In this document: positions 12,001 through 20,000 of the stretch, in pieces | Position numbering within the stretch: position 1 is the first letter of the stretch | Layout: every line of letters begins with the position of its first letter | The notes under the pieces: model-generated | Databases searched by the model: none | The model's input: the letters and a program-made list of their open reading frames with translations, nothing else | Told to the model about the DNA's origin: nothing | Assembly: GCA_963716245.1 (NCBI GenBank) | Contig: OY970300.1 | Coordinates: forward strand, 1,116,001 to 1,180,000 | Reading direction: 5' to 3' | Length of the DNA: 64,000 nt | Source of the DNA: VRUE01 sp963716245 | Lineage (GTDB): Bacteria > Actinomycetota > Thermoleophilia > Solirubrobacterales > 70-9 | Made by a program: the position numbers and the translations under genes

Positions 12001-14032
12001 GGTGAAGATCACCCCGAGCACCGAGGGGCTCTCCCTCCTCGCCTACGACCAGGCAGGCACCATGGCGGCGGGCGTCGGCTCCCTGCTCGTCCGCCCGATC
12101 GACCCCGCCCAGCTGCAGGGTGCCCGCCGCAGCGACTCCCTCTTCGCCCTGGAGTGGGTCGAGGCTCCCCTGGCCGACGCCAACGGCTCTGAGCCGCCGA
12201 CCATCGCCATGATCGGAGCGCTCGAGACCCCCGGCGCCCCCAGCCATCCCGACCTGGCCGCCCTGCTGGGCTCCTTGGAGGAGGACCCTCCGGGGCTGGT
12301 CTTGGTCGAGCTTGCCGAGGCGAAAGACGCCGACCCCGCTGCCGCCGCCCATGCCGCCACCGCCGAGGCCCTGGCGCTGCTGCAGGGTTGGCTGGCCGAG
12401 GAGCGCCTTGCCGCCTCGCGGCTCTGCTTGATCACCAGGGGAGCGGTCGCCGTCGACGCCGAGGAGGCCCCCGACCCGGCCGCCGCCGCGATCTGGGGCC
12501 TGGTGCGCTCGGCCCAGTCCGAGCACCCGGGCCGCTTCATGCTTCTTGATGTCGATGGGGAGGAGGCCTCCCTGGCGCTCCTGCCCGCCGCCGCAATCGG
12601 CGAGGAGCCCCAGCTCGCCCTGCGCGGCGGGGTGGCCCTGGCGCCGCGGTTGGCGCCGATGCCCGCATCCGAGGAGGGGCAGCCGCCCGCCCTCGACCCC
12701 GACTCCACCACCTTGATCACCGGCGGCACCGGTGGCCTCGGCAGCCTCATAGCCCGTCACCTGGTCGAGGCTCACGACGCCCGCCACCTACTGCTCGCCA
12801 GCCGGAGCGGCCCCGAGGCCGAGGGCGCCGCCGAGCTGCGCGCCGAGCTCGAGGCCCTGGGCGCCGAGGTGCAGATCGCCGCCTGCGACGTCGCCGACAG
12901 GCAGCAGCTGGCGACCCTGCTCGACTCGATCCCCCAAGAACACCCTCTGGGTGCGGTGATCCACACCGCCGGTGTCCTCGACGACGGCACGATCGAGGCG
13001 CTTGACCCCGAGCGCATCGAGCGGGTCTTCGCCCCCAAGGTCGACGCCGCCTGGAACCTGCACGAGCTGACGGCTCAGCGTGACCTGTCGCACTTCATCC
13101 TCTTCAGCTCGATCGCCGGCACCGTCGGCTCTCCCGGACAGGGCAACTACGCTGCCGCCAACGCTTTCCTCGATGCCCTCGCAGGGCACCGCCGGGCCGA
13201 GGGGCTGGCTGCGACCTCGACGGCGTGGGGCCTCTGGGAGCAGGAGTCCGGGCTTGCGGGAGAGATGAGCGGTGAGGAGGCCGTCCGGTTCCAGCAGCAG
13301 GTCCGCACTCGCCTGGGGCTCGTTCCAATGTCCTCCAAGCGCGGCCTGGAGCTCTTCGACGCCGCCCGTGCTTGTGGCAAGCCGTTGACCGTCGCAGTGA
13401 CGCTCGATAGGACCGCCCTTCGCACGCGGGCCTCATCAGGCTTCCTTCCCCCGCTCTTGCGCTCCTTGGTCCGCGTCCCCGCCCGGCGTGCCGCCGCCGG
13501 CTCATTGGCGGCGAAGCTCGCTTCCCTGCCGGAGGGTGAGCGCGAGGAGGCCGTGCGAGATCTGGTCCTGGCCGAGGTGGCGGCGGTGTTGGGTAATCAC
13601 TCGGCTGACGCTGTAGACACCGGCCGAGCATTTACCGACCATGGATTCGATTCGCTTTCCGCGGTCGAGTTGCGCAACCGGCTTGTCAACGCGACCGGGC
13701 TGCGACTGCCCTCGGCGCTGATTTTTGACTACCCGACGCCCGCCGCTGTAGCCGAGTTTCTGGTCCGGGGTCTCTCCGATGGACGTGATGGCGCGGCGTT
13801 GGGGGACTCCTCTGGGGAGACTGAGGTTCGGAGGGCTCTCGCGTCGATTCCGCTGACCCGTTTGCGGCAGTATGGGTTGTTCGACCAGTTGCTGTCGCTT
13901 GCAGAACTAGACGAACCGTCGAACGAGTCTCGCGGCGAGGCGGTCGTGGTTGAGGAGCTCGATGCGGAGGCCTTGATCAAGAAGGCGTTCGAAAACGGTG
14001 AGGCGGCCACCGGACTTGAGAGCGGCAAATGA
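2..14032 (+). CDS. Modular type I polyketide synthase, 5'-partial (AT-DH-KR-ACP, then two KS-AT-DH-KR-ACP modules)
   Basis: The reading frame is open from the first bases, so the gene starts upstream of the window; it enters inside an AT at the GHSIGE active site. Approximate domains by position: AT to 800, DH 860-1680, KR 2250-2800, ACP 3100-3300; KS 3374-4650, AT 4970-5990, DH 6080-6900, KR 7470-8010, ACP 8330-8545; KS 8600-9880, AT 10205-11220, DH 11300-12130, KR 12700-13230, ACP 13560-13760; C-terminal docking helices to the end. Both KS domains have DTACSSS, HGTGT and KSNIGHT. All three ATs have HAFH and GHSIG, which by family knowledge indicates malonyl-CoA. DHs have HxxxGxxxxP and DxxxH. 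KRs have GGTGGLG, the LDD motif of B-type reductases and the GxxNYAAAN catalytic region. ACPs have GFDSL. Each complete module should therefore add a C2 unit with a double bond. The stop overlaps the next PKS start (ATGA). Confidence 0.97.
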   Translation, partial: GLGLRPDFLIGHSIGEIAAAHVAGVLSLPDACKLIAARGRLMGELPAGGAMLAVQASEAEAAESIAGREAEIAIAAINGPRATVLSGEEAAIEDAAALWSERGRKTKRLAVSHAFHSPLMDPMLEELGQVAAGLDYAEPQIPIVSNLSGEVADPAELADPAYWVRHAREAVRFADGVAALEAAEVGRFLELGPDGVLGAMVDQCLSEEAERAALIAPALRSRRADPEALMRFLVEAHADGVDLDWSALYPGAKRVALPTYPFQRERFWLASEPGPGDLAAAGLGEADHPLLGAAVELPEEQGWLLTGRISLDEHPWLADHAVAGTALLPGTAFLELALHAAERAGLGAIEELTLGTPLTLEEQGTVALQVAVGEAGEQGARPITISSRSGEEAPWVRHAEGVLASSAEAASEPLGQWPPEGAEPIEVEDIYGRLAELGFDYGPAFQGLTAAWRRGEEVFAEVSLAPEQREAAAGFGVHPALLDAGFHAAVEAIARQQGGAPLPFSFEGVRLNRGGAEELRVAISPAAAGAVQVSAMGPSEEAVIEIETVHTRPIDFAQLRGVAHSDSLFVLRWEEISLDPNPPKRFAALGDLSLPSAPSHADLAALLEAEGETPELVLASLQPPEAAPPEVARAAVEATLTLLQGWLAEERLAASRLCLITRGAVAVDAEEAPDPAAAAIWGLVRSAQSEHPGRFALVDLDAEQASLALLPAAAIGEEPQLALRGGVALAPRLAPMPASEEGQPPALDPDSTTLITGGTGGLGSLIARHLVEAHGARHLLLASRSGPEAEGAAELRAELEALGAEVQIAACDVADRQQLATLLDSIPQEHPLGAVIHTAGVLDDGTIEALDPERIERVFAPKVDAAWNLHELTADLGLSAFILFSSAAGLLGGAGQGNYAAANAFLDALAGHRRASGLPAISMAWGLWERETGMAGEASDAEILQLRQQIRARLGFSPISSQHGLELFDAAWTCGEPLATPVQFDRGALRARASSGFLGPMLRSLVRAPTRRAATGSLAAKLVSLPEVEREDAVLELVLAEVAAVLGHASADKIDPEKAFKDLGFDSLAAVELRNRLNAVTGLRLPATLVFDYPTSEALVSHLLGQGTASGTTPRAIVRAEATQEPIAIVGMACRYPGGVSSPAQLWELVASGTDAISGFPTDRGWDLERLYDPDPDRLGKSYTRHGGFLHDAADFDPGFFSISPREALAMDPQQRLLLEAAWEALEDAGIDPASLRGSEAGVFAGVMHHDYGWALEGVPSELEGNVATGGTSSPVTGRVSYSLGLEGPAVSVDTACSSSLVAMHLAIQSLRHGECTLAIAGGTTVLATPGVFVGFSRQRALSADGRCKSFSDAADGVGFGEGTGIVVLERLSDARANGHEILAVVRGSAVNQDGASNGLTAPNGPSQERVIRQALANAGVGPADVDAVEGHGTGTTLGDPIEAQALLATYGQGRENGPLWLGSVKSNIGHTQAAAGVAGVIKMVKALEHRLLPRTLHVDEPSSHVDWLAGEIELLSEECPWEANGHPRRVGVSSFGASGTNAHLILEEAPAPVEAEAEEEALPPPLSGALALPLSAKTEPALRAGAERLAAHLREHPELSPVDVAFSLATTRSLFERRAVVTGPDREELLAGLDALAIGEPTPATATGRARAAKTAFMFTGQGAQRPGMGEGLYAASPPFAAAFEEVCAAFDPHLGRSLKELVFAAKGSEEAALLDRTEFTQPALFALEVALFRLLEGLGLRPDFLIGHSIGEIAAAHVAGVLSLPDAATLVAARGRLMGELPAGGAMVAVQASEAEAAESIAGREAEIAIAAINGPRATVLSGEEAAIEDAAALWSERGRKTKRLAVSHAFHSPLMDPMLAEFEAIAAKLDYAEPRIPIVSALTGEILTPEQAASPTYWVRHAREAVRFADGVAALEAAEVGRFLELGPDGVLGAMVDQCLSEEAEREVLIAPALRSRRSDPEALMRFLAAAHAAGADIDWSRLYPHGKRVALPTYPFQRERFWLASERGPGDLAAAGLAAADHPLLGAAVELPEEQGWLLTGRISLDEHPWLADHAVAGTALLPGTAFVELALHAAERAGLGAVEELTLQAPLTLHEQGTVALQVAVGEAGEQGARPITISSRSGEEAPWVRHAEGTLAAAESTAPEPLGQWPPEGAEPIEVEDVYGRLAELGFDYGPAFQGLTAAWRRGEEVFAEVSLAPEQREAAAGFGVHPALLDAALHAGAWAALEDGEGQIKLPFSWNDVSLHALGAAELRVKITPSTEGLSLLAYDQAGTMAAGVGSLLVRPIDPAQLQGARRSDSLFALEWVEAPLADANGSEPPTIAMIGALETPGAPSHPDLAALLGSLEEDPPGLVLVELAEAKDADPAAAAHAATAEALALLQGWLAEERLAASRLCLITRGAVAVDAEEAPDPAAAAIWGLVRSAQSEHPGRFMLLDVDGEEASLALLPAAAIGEEPQLALRGGVALAPRLAPMPASEEGQPPALDPDSTTLITGGTGGLGSLIARHLVEAHDARHLLLASRSGPEAEGAAELRAELEALGAEVQIAACDVADRQQLATLLDSIPQEHPLGAVIHTAGVLDDGTIEALDPERIERVFAPKVDAAWNLHELTVVHELSAFVLFSSAAGLLGGAGQGNYAAANAFLDALAERRRASGLTAISMAWGLWERETGMAGEASDAEILQLRQQIRARLGFSPISSQHGLELFDAAWACGEPLAAPAEFDRTALRTRASSGFLPPLLRSLVRVPARRAAAGSLAAKLASLPEGEREEAVRDLVLAEVAAVLGHASADLVDPAKSFKDLGFDSLAAVEMRNRFNVVTGLRLPATLVFDYPSPTALVGYLLEEATASGTAPRVIVRAEATQEPIAIVGMACRYPGGVSSPAQLWELVASGADAISEFPTDRGWDLERLYDSDPDHPGTTYGTGGGFFEDATRFDPGFFGIGGREALTMDPQQRLMLEAAWEAFENAGIDPVSLRGSQTGVFAGMMVQEYGPSLSATSEELEGYVMTGLSLSVASGRVAYLLGLQGPAMTVDTACSSSLVAMHLASQALRSGDCTLALAGGVTVIPTPRMFVEFARQRGLSADGRCKSYAETADGVGWSEGAGLVVLERLSDARANGHEVLAVVRGSAVNQDGASNGLTAPNGPSQERVIRQALANAGLSAADVDAVEGHGTGTTLGDPIEAQALLATYGQGRENGPLALGSIKSNIGHTVAAAGVAGVIKMVEAMRHGVLPRSLHADEPSSHVDWSAGEVELLGEERAWPVEEGRSRRAGISSFGISGTNAHLILEEASAPIEAGAPEEEPSAPPLSSVLALPLSAKTEPALRAGAERLAAHLRADPELSPVDVAFSLATTRSLFEHRAVVTVPDRQALLAGLDALAGGEPSAATVLGRARQTKLAFMFTGQGAQRPGMGAELAAASPVFATALEEVCAPFEPHLGRPLRDLLFASEGSEEAELLDRTEFTQPALFALEVALFRLLEGLGLRPDFLIGHSIGEIAAAHVAGVLSLPDAATLVAARGRLMGELPPGGAMVALEASEAEVAEALQGREELAIAAINGHRATVISGAEQAALAVQADFEARGRRSKRLAVSHAFHSPLIEPMLAEFKEVAAGLDFNPPRIPIVSTLTGEPLSAEQATDPAYWVRQAREGVRFADALAALAEQGVTALVEIGPDAALTPMAAETLDGEGSVAIATLRAGQGEPEALAAALARAHAAGADIDWSRLYPHGKRVALPTYPFQRERFWLASERGPGDLAAAGLAAADHPLLGAAVELPEEQGWLLTGRISLDEHPWLADHAVAGTALLPGTAFVELALHAAERAGLGAVEELTLQAPLTLHEQGTVALQVAVGEAGEQGARPITISSRSGEEAPWVRHAEGTLAAAESTAPEPLGQWPPEGAEPIEVEDVYGRLAELGFDYGPAFQGLTAAWRRGEEVFAEVSLAPEQREAAAGFGVHPALLDAALHAGAWAALEDGEGQIKLPFSWNDVSLHALGAAELRVKITPSTEGLSLLAYDQAGTMAAGVGSLLVRPIDPAQLQGARRSDSLFALEWVEAPLADANGSEPPTIAMIGALETPGAPSHPDLAALLGSLEEDPPGLVLVELAEAKDADPAAAAHAATAEALALLQGWLAEERLAASRLCLITRGAVAVDAEEAPDPAAAAIWGLVRSAQSEHPGRFMLLDVDGEEASLALLPAAAIGEEPQLALRGGVALAPRLAPMPASEEGQPPALDPDSTTLITGGTGGLGSLIARHLVEAHDARHLLLASRSGPEAEGAAELRAELEALGAEVQIAACDVADRQQLATLLDSIPQEHPLGAVIHTAGVLDDGTIEALDPERIERVFAPKVDAAWNLHELTAQRDLSHFILFSSIAGTVGSPGQGNYAAANAFLDALAGHRRAEGLAATSTAWGLWEQESGLAGEMSGEEAVRFQQQVRTRLGLVPMSSKRGLELFDAARACGKPLTVAVTLDRTALRTRASSGFLPPLLRSLVRVPARRAAAGSLAAKLASLPEGEREEAVRDLVLAEVAAVLGNHSADAVDTGRAFTDHGFDSLSAVELRNRLVNATGLRLPSALIFDYPTPAAVAEFLVRGLSDGRDGAALGDSSGETEVRRALASIPLTRLRQYGLFDQLLSLAELDEPSNESRGEAVVVEELDAEALIKKAFENGEAATGLESGK
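4616..7429 (+). repeat. Intragenic direct repeat, copy 1 (KS end-AT-DH-start of KR)
   Basis: About 2.81 kb of module two appears identical, wherever I compared lines, to 15391-18204 in the next PKS gene at a constant offset of 10,775 bp. Translations of the stretch are the same in the coding frame and in other frames, which supports identity at the DNA level and not only at the protein level. The edges are sharp: module two continues into its own KR linker, whereas the other copy switches to an ER domain. Confidence 0.9.
11144..13073 (+). repeat. Direct repeat of 5921-7850 (DH-KR of module three)
   Basis: About 1.93 kb matches module two at a constant offset of 5,223 bp with no difference seen. 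It runs from the AT-DH linker to the middle of the KR, where module two continues TTGTC and module three CTCAG. A further matching block at the same offset lies after the KR (about 8186-8350 against 13409-13573). Confidence 0.88.
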
Positions 14033-17000
14033 GCACTTCGGACCAGAAGTCCAGCAATGATCTAGTCGAGGCGCTCAGGGTTGCGCTCGCGGAGCGCGAA
14101 GATCTGCGACAGCAGAACCAGCAACTGCTCGCGCGGCAGCGGGAGCCCATCGCGATCGTCGGCATGGCCTGCCGCTATCCGGGCGGGGTCTCCTCCCCGG
14201 CGCAGCTCTGGGAGCTGGTCGCCTCGGGCGCCGACGCGATCTCGGAGTTCCCCACCGACCGCGGCTGGGACCTGGAGCGGCTCTATGACCCCGACCCCGA
14301 CAAAGCAGGCACCACGTACGCCCGCGAGGGTGGCTTCCTGGTTGACGCGGCCGAGTTCGACTCTGGTTTCTTCGGGATCGGTGGTCGCGAGGCGCTGACG
14401 ATGGATCCCCAGCAGCGGCTCTTGCTGGAGGCGGCTTGGGAAGCCTTCGAGAACGCGGGAATCGACCCGGCTTCGCTGCGCGGCAGCCAGACCGGGGTCT
14501 TCGCGGGGATGATGGTCCAGGAATACGGTCCGAGCTTCGGAGCGGTCCCCGAGGCGATCGAGGGGTATATGACGACCGGGCTGTCGCTGAGCGTCGCCTC
14601 CGGGCGGGTCGCCTACCTGCTCGGCCTGCAGGGCCCGGCAGTCACGCTCGACACTGCCTGCTCCTCCTCGCTGGTCGCTATGCACCTTGCGGCCCAGGCG
14701 CTCCGTGGGGGGGACTGCACCTTGGCCCTGGCCGGCGGTGTCACCGTCATCCCCACGCCGGGCATGTTCGTCGAGTTCTCCCGCCAGCGCGGCCTTTCCG
14801 CAGACGGGCGCTGCAAGTCCTACGCCGAGACCGCCGACGGCGTCGGCTGGTCGGAGGGGGTCGGAACGCTCGTCCTCGAGCGCCTCTCCGACGCGCGGGC
14901 AAACGGCCACGAGATCCTCGCCGTGGTCCGCGGCTCGGCGGTCAACCAGGACGGCGCCTCCAACGGGCTCACCGCCCCCAACGGCCCCTCCCAGGAGCGG
15001 GTGATCCGCCAGGCGCTCGCCAACGCAGGCCTCTCCGTCACCGATGTCGACGCGGTCGAGGGCCACGGCACCGGCACCACCCTGGGCGACCCGATCGAGG
15101 CCCAGGCGCTGCTCGCCACCTATGGGCAGGGGCGCGCTGAGGACCGCCCGCTGGCGCTGGGCTCTGTGAAGTCCAACATCGGCCACACGGTCGCCGCCGC
15201 CGGCGTCGCCGGCGTGATCAAGATGGTCGAAGCGATGCGCCACGGGGTGCTGCCCCGCAGCCTGCACGCCGAGGAGCCCTCCTCTCACGTCGACTGGTCT
15301 GCAGGCGAGGTCGAGCTGCTCGCCGAGGAGCAGCCCTGGCCGGTGGAGGAGGGGAGGTCCCGCCGCGCCGGCATCTCCTCCTTCGGGATCAGCGGCACCA
15401 ACGCCCACCTGATCCTCGAGGAGGCGCCGGCCCCCGTCGAGGCTGAGGCCGAGGAGGAGGCTCTGCCCCCGCCCCTGAGCGGGGCCCTCGCCCTGCCGCT
15501 CTCGGCCAAGACCGAGCCCGCCCTGCGCGCGGGGGCCGAGCGCCTGGCGGCGCACCTGCGCGAGCATCCCGAGCTCTCTCCTGTCGACGTCGCCTTCTCG
15601 CTTGCCACCACGCGCTCGCTGTTCGAGCGCCGCGCCGTGGTGACCGGCCCCGACCGCGAGGAGCTGTTGGCCGGCCTCGACGCCCTGGCCATTGGCGAGC
15701 CCACCCCCGCCACCGCGACCGGCAGGGCGCGGGCGGCGAAGACCGCCTTCATGTTCACCGGCCAGGGCGCCCAGCGCCCGGGGATGGGGGAGGGGCTCTA
15801 CGCGGCCTCGCCGCCTTTCGCCGCGGCCTTCGAGGAGGTCTGCGCCGCCTTCGACCCCCACCTCGGGCGCTCCCTGAAGGAGCTGGTGTTTGCCGCCAAG
15901 GGCTCCGAAGAAGCGGCCCTCCTCGACCGCACCGAGTTCACCCAGCCGGCCCTCTTCGCCCTCGAGGTGGCGCTCTTCCGCCTGCTCGAGGGCCTGGGCC
16001 TGCGCCCCGACTTCCTGATCGGCCACTCGATCGGGGAGATCGCCGCCGCCCACGTCGCCGGGGTGCTCAGCCTCCCCGACGCCGCCACCCTGGTCGCCGC
16101 CCGCGGGCGGCTGATGGGGGAGCTGCCCGCCGGCGGGGCGATGGTCGCGGTGCAAGCGAGCGAGGCCGAGGCGGCGGAGTCGATCGCCGGCCGCGAGGCC
16201 GAGATCGCGATCGCCGCGATCAACGGTCCCCGCGCCACCGTCCTCTCCGGAGAGGAGGCCGCGATCGAGGACGCCGCGGCGCTCTGGAGCGAGCGCGGGC
16301 GCAAGACCAAGCGCCTGGCGGTCAGCCACGCTTTCCACTCGCCGCTGATGGACCCGATGCTGGCCGAGTTCGAGGCGATAGCCGCAAAGCTCGACTACGC
16401 CGAGCCCCGGATCCCGATCGTCTCCGCTCTCACTGGGGAGATCCTGACCCCCGAGCAGGCTGCAAGCCCCACCTACTGGGTGCGCCACGCCCGCGAGGCA
16501 GTCCGCTTCGCTGATGGGGTGGCGGCGCTGGAGGCAGCCGAGGTGGGGCGCTTCCTCGAGCTGGGGCCCGACGGCGTGCTGGGGGCGATGGTGGACCAGT
16601 GCCTGAGCGAGGAGGCCGAGCGCGAGGTCCTGATCGCCCCGGCGCTTCGCTCCCGCCGCTCCGACCCCGAGGCGCTGATGCGCTTCCTGGCGGCGGCCCA
16701 CGCCGCCGGCGCCGACATCGACTGGTCGAGGCTCTACCCCCACGGCAAGCGGGTCGCTCTGCCCACCTACCCCTTCCAGCGCGAGCGCTTCTGGCTCGCC
16801 TCCGAGCGCGGCCCCGGCGATCTTGCCGCGGCCGGCCTCGCCGCGGCCGACCACCCTCTCCTGGGCGCCGCCGTCGAGCTGCCCGAGGAGCAGGGCTGGC
16901 TCCTCACCGGTCGCATCTCGCTGGACGAGCACCCCTGGCTCGCCGACCACGCCGTCGCCGGCACGGCCCTGCTGCCCGGCACCGCCTTCGTCGAGCTCGC

Positions 17001-20000
17001 CCTGCACGCCGCCGAGCGGGCCGGTCTGGGTGCCGTCGAGGAGCTGACCCTGCAGGCCCCGCTGACCCTGCACGAGCAGGGCACGGTGGCGCTGCAGGTC
17101 GCGGTCGGGGAGGCCGGCGAGCAGGGCGCCCGGCCGATCACGATCTCCTCGCGCTCGGGGGAGGAGGCCCCCTGGGTCCGCCACGCCGAGGGCACCCTCG
17201 CCGCCGCCGAGAGCACCGCGCCCGAGCCCCTGGGGCAGTGGCCGCCGGAGGGCGCCGAGCCGATCGAGGTCGAAGACGTCTACGGCCGCCTCGCCGAGCT
17301 GGGCTTCGACTACGGGCCCGCCTTCCAGGGCCTCACCGCCGCCTGGCGGCGTGGGGAGGAGGTCTTCGCCGAGGTCTCCCTCGCCCCCGAGCAGCGCGAG
17401 GCCGCCGCCGGCTTCGGGGTGCACCCGGCGCTGTTGGATGCCGCTCTGCATGCCGGCGCCTGGGCGGCGCTGGAGGACGGCGAGGGGCAGATCAAGCTGC
17501 CCTTCAGCTGGAACGACGTCTCGCTGCACGCGCTCGGCGCCGCCGAGCTGCGGGTGAAGATCACCCCGAGCACCGAGGGGCTCTCCCTCCTCGCCTACGA
17601 CCAGGCAGGCACCATGGCGGCGGGCGTCGGCTCCCTGCTCGTCCGCCCGATCGACCCCGCCCAGCTGCAGGGTGCCCGCCGCAGCGACTCCCTCTTCGCC
17701 CTGGAGTGGGTCGAGGCTCCCCTGGCCGACGCCAACGGCTCTGAGCCGCCGACCATCGCCATGATCGGAGCGCTCGAGACCCCCGGCGCCCCCAGCCATC
17801 CCGACCTGGCCGCCCTGCTGGGCTCCTTGGAGGAGGACCCTCCGGGGCTGGTCTTGGTCGAGCTTGCCGAGGCGAAAGACGCCGACCCCGCTGCCGCCGC
17901 CCATGCCGCCACCGCCGAGGCCCTGGCGCTGCTGCAGGGTTGGCTGGCCGAGGAGCGCCTTGCCGCCTCGCGGCTCTGCTTGATCACCAGGGGAGCGGTC
18001 GCCGTCGACGCCGAGGAGGCCCCCGACCCGGCCGCCGCCGCGATCTGGGGCCTGGTGCGCTCGGCCCAGTCCGAGCACCCGGGCCGCTTCATGCTTCTTG
18101 ATGTCGATGGGGAGGAGGCCTCCCTGGCGCTCCTGCCCGCCGCCGCAATCGGCGAGGAGCCCCAGCTCGCCCTGCGCGGCGGGGTGGCCCTGGCGCCGCG
18201 GTTGAAGAGACCCCAGGACGCTGGTGAGCTAACCGCTCCCCGAGACAGCGACGGCTGTTGGCGACTCGATTCGCGACGACGCGCGACGCTCGATGATCTC
18301 GAGCTCGTCATGAGCGAGCGCGCGACCGCTCCGCTCAGACCGCAGGAGGTGCGGATCGCCATGTGTGCTGCAGGGCTCAATTTCCGCGATGTCTTGATCG
18401 CACTCGGCTACTACCCTGGCGAGGCGCCGATCGGATCGGAGGGGGCTGGCATTGTCCTCGAAGTCGGCGATGCAGTCGGCGATCTGGCGCCGGGTGATCG
18501 CGTAATGGGTTTGATCGGGGACTCGTTCGGACCCGTCGCGGTGAGCGAGCGCGCTCTGCTCACTGGGATTCCCCAAGGCTGGTCGTTCGAACAGGCCGCC
18601 GCCGTGCCGCTGGTCTTCTTGACCGCTTACCGCGCGCTCGTCGACATCGCTGACCTCCAGCCAGGCGAGAGGGTGCTCGTCCACGCCGGCGCCGGTGGGG
18701 TCGGGATGGCTGCGATTCAGCTCGCCCACCACCTTGGCGCCGAGGTGTTCGCAACGGCTAGTCCCGGCAAGTGGCCAGCACTGCGCGAGCTCGACCTCGA
18801 CAACGCTCATCTGGCTTCCTCGCGTGACCTCGGCTTTCGCGAGAAGTTCCTTGCCGAGACCGGGGACATCGGGGTGGACGTGGTGCTGAACGCGCTTACG
18901 CGTGACTTCGTCGATGCCTCGCTGGACCTGTTGCCAAGGGGCGGCCGCTTCGTCGAGATGGGCAAGGTCGACGTGCGCGACCCGGAGCGAGTCGTCGCCG
19001 ATCACCCCGGTGTGCGTTACCGGGCGTTCGATCTGATCGAAGCGGGTCCCGATCGGATCCAGGAGATGCTGGGAGCGGTGGTCGACCTCTTCGAAGCTGG
19101 GGCCATTGGCCTGCCTCCGATTCAGCGCTTCGATGTGAGAAACGGCCGAGAAGCCTTCGGTCTTCTCAGGGAGGCCCGGCATGTGGGCAAGGTCGTGTTG
19201 ACGATGCCGCCCGCCCTCGACCCCGACTCCACCACCTTGATCACCGGCGGCACCGGTGGCCTCGGCAGCCTCATAGCCCGTCACCTGGTCGAGGCTCACG
19301 ACGCCCGCCACCTACTGCTCGCCAGCCGGAGCGGCCCCGAGGCCGAGGGCGCCGCCGGGCTGCGCGCCGAGCTCGAGGACCTGGGCGCGGAGGTCGAGAT
19401 AGCCGCCTGCGACGTCGCCGACCGCGAGCAGCTGGCGGCCCTGCTCGACTCGATCCCCGTCGAGCACCCCTTGGGAGCTGTGATCCACACCGCCGGCGTC
19501 CTCGACGACGGCACGATCGAGGCGCTTGACCCCGAGCGCATCGAGCGGGTCTTCGCCCCCAAGGTCGACGCCGCCTGGAACCTGCACGAGCTGACGGCTC
19601 AGCGGGACCTGTCGCACTTCATCCTCTTCAGCTCGATCGCCGGCACCGTCGGCTCTCCTGGCCAGGGCAACTACGCCGCAGCCAACGCTTTCCTCGACGC
19701 CCTCGCAGGGCGCCGCCGGGCCGAGGGGCTGGCTGGGCAGTCGCTCGCTTGGGGGCCTTGGGAGGAGGGCGGCATGGCCGGCAGTCTCGATGCGGCCGAT
19801 CTTGCACGACTTGATCGCGTTGGTGTGCGGCCAATCCCCTCGGATGGCGGGCTCATTCTCTTCGACGCTGCCCGCTCCTCAGTGCTAGCACTGACCTTCC
19901 CGGTGGGGCTCAGGATGGGCAGTCTTCGAGCGCGAGCCAGAGAAGGGATGCTGCCGCCGCTGCTGAGCGGCTTGGTCCGCGCCCCGATTGCCCGTGACGC

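Noticed and set aside
4604..18078. Very long open frames on the minus strand opposite the PKS genes (up to about 1,340 codons)
   Set aside because: They mirror the PKS domains, are Gly/Arg/Leu-rich with no recognised motif and repeat exactly where the PKS repeats; they result from high GC.
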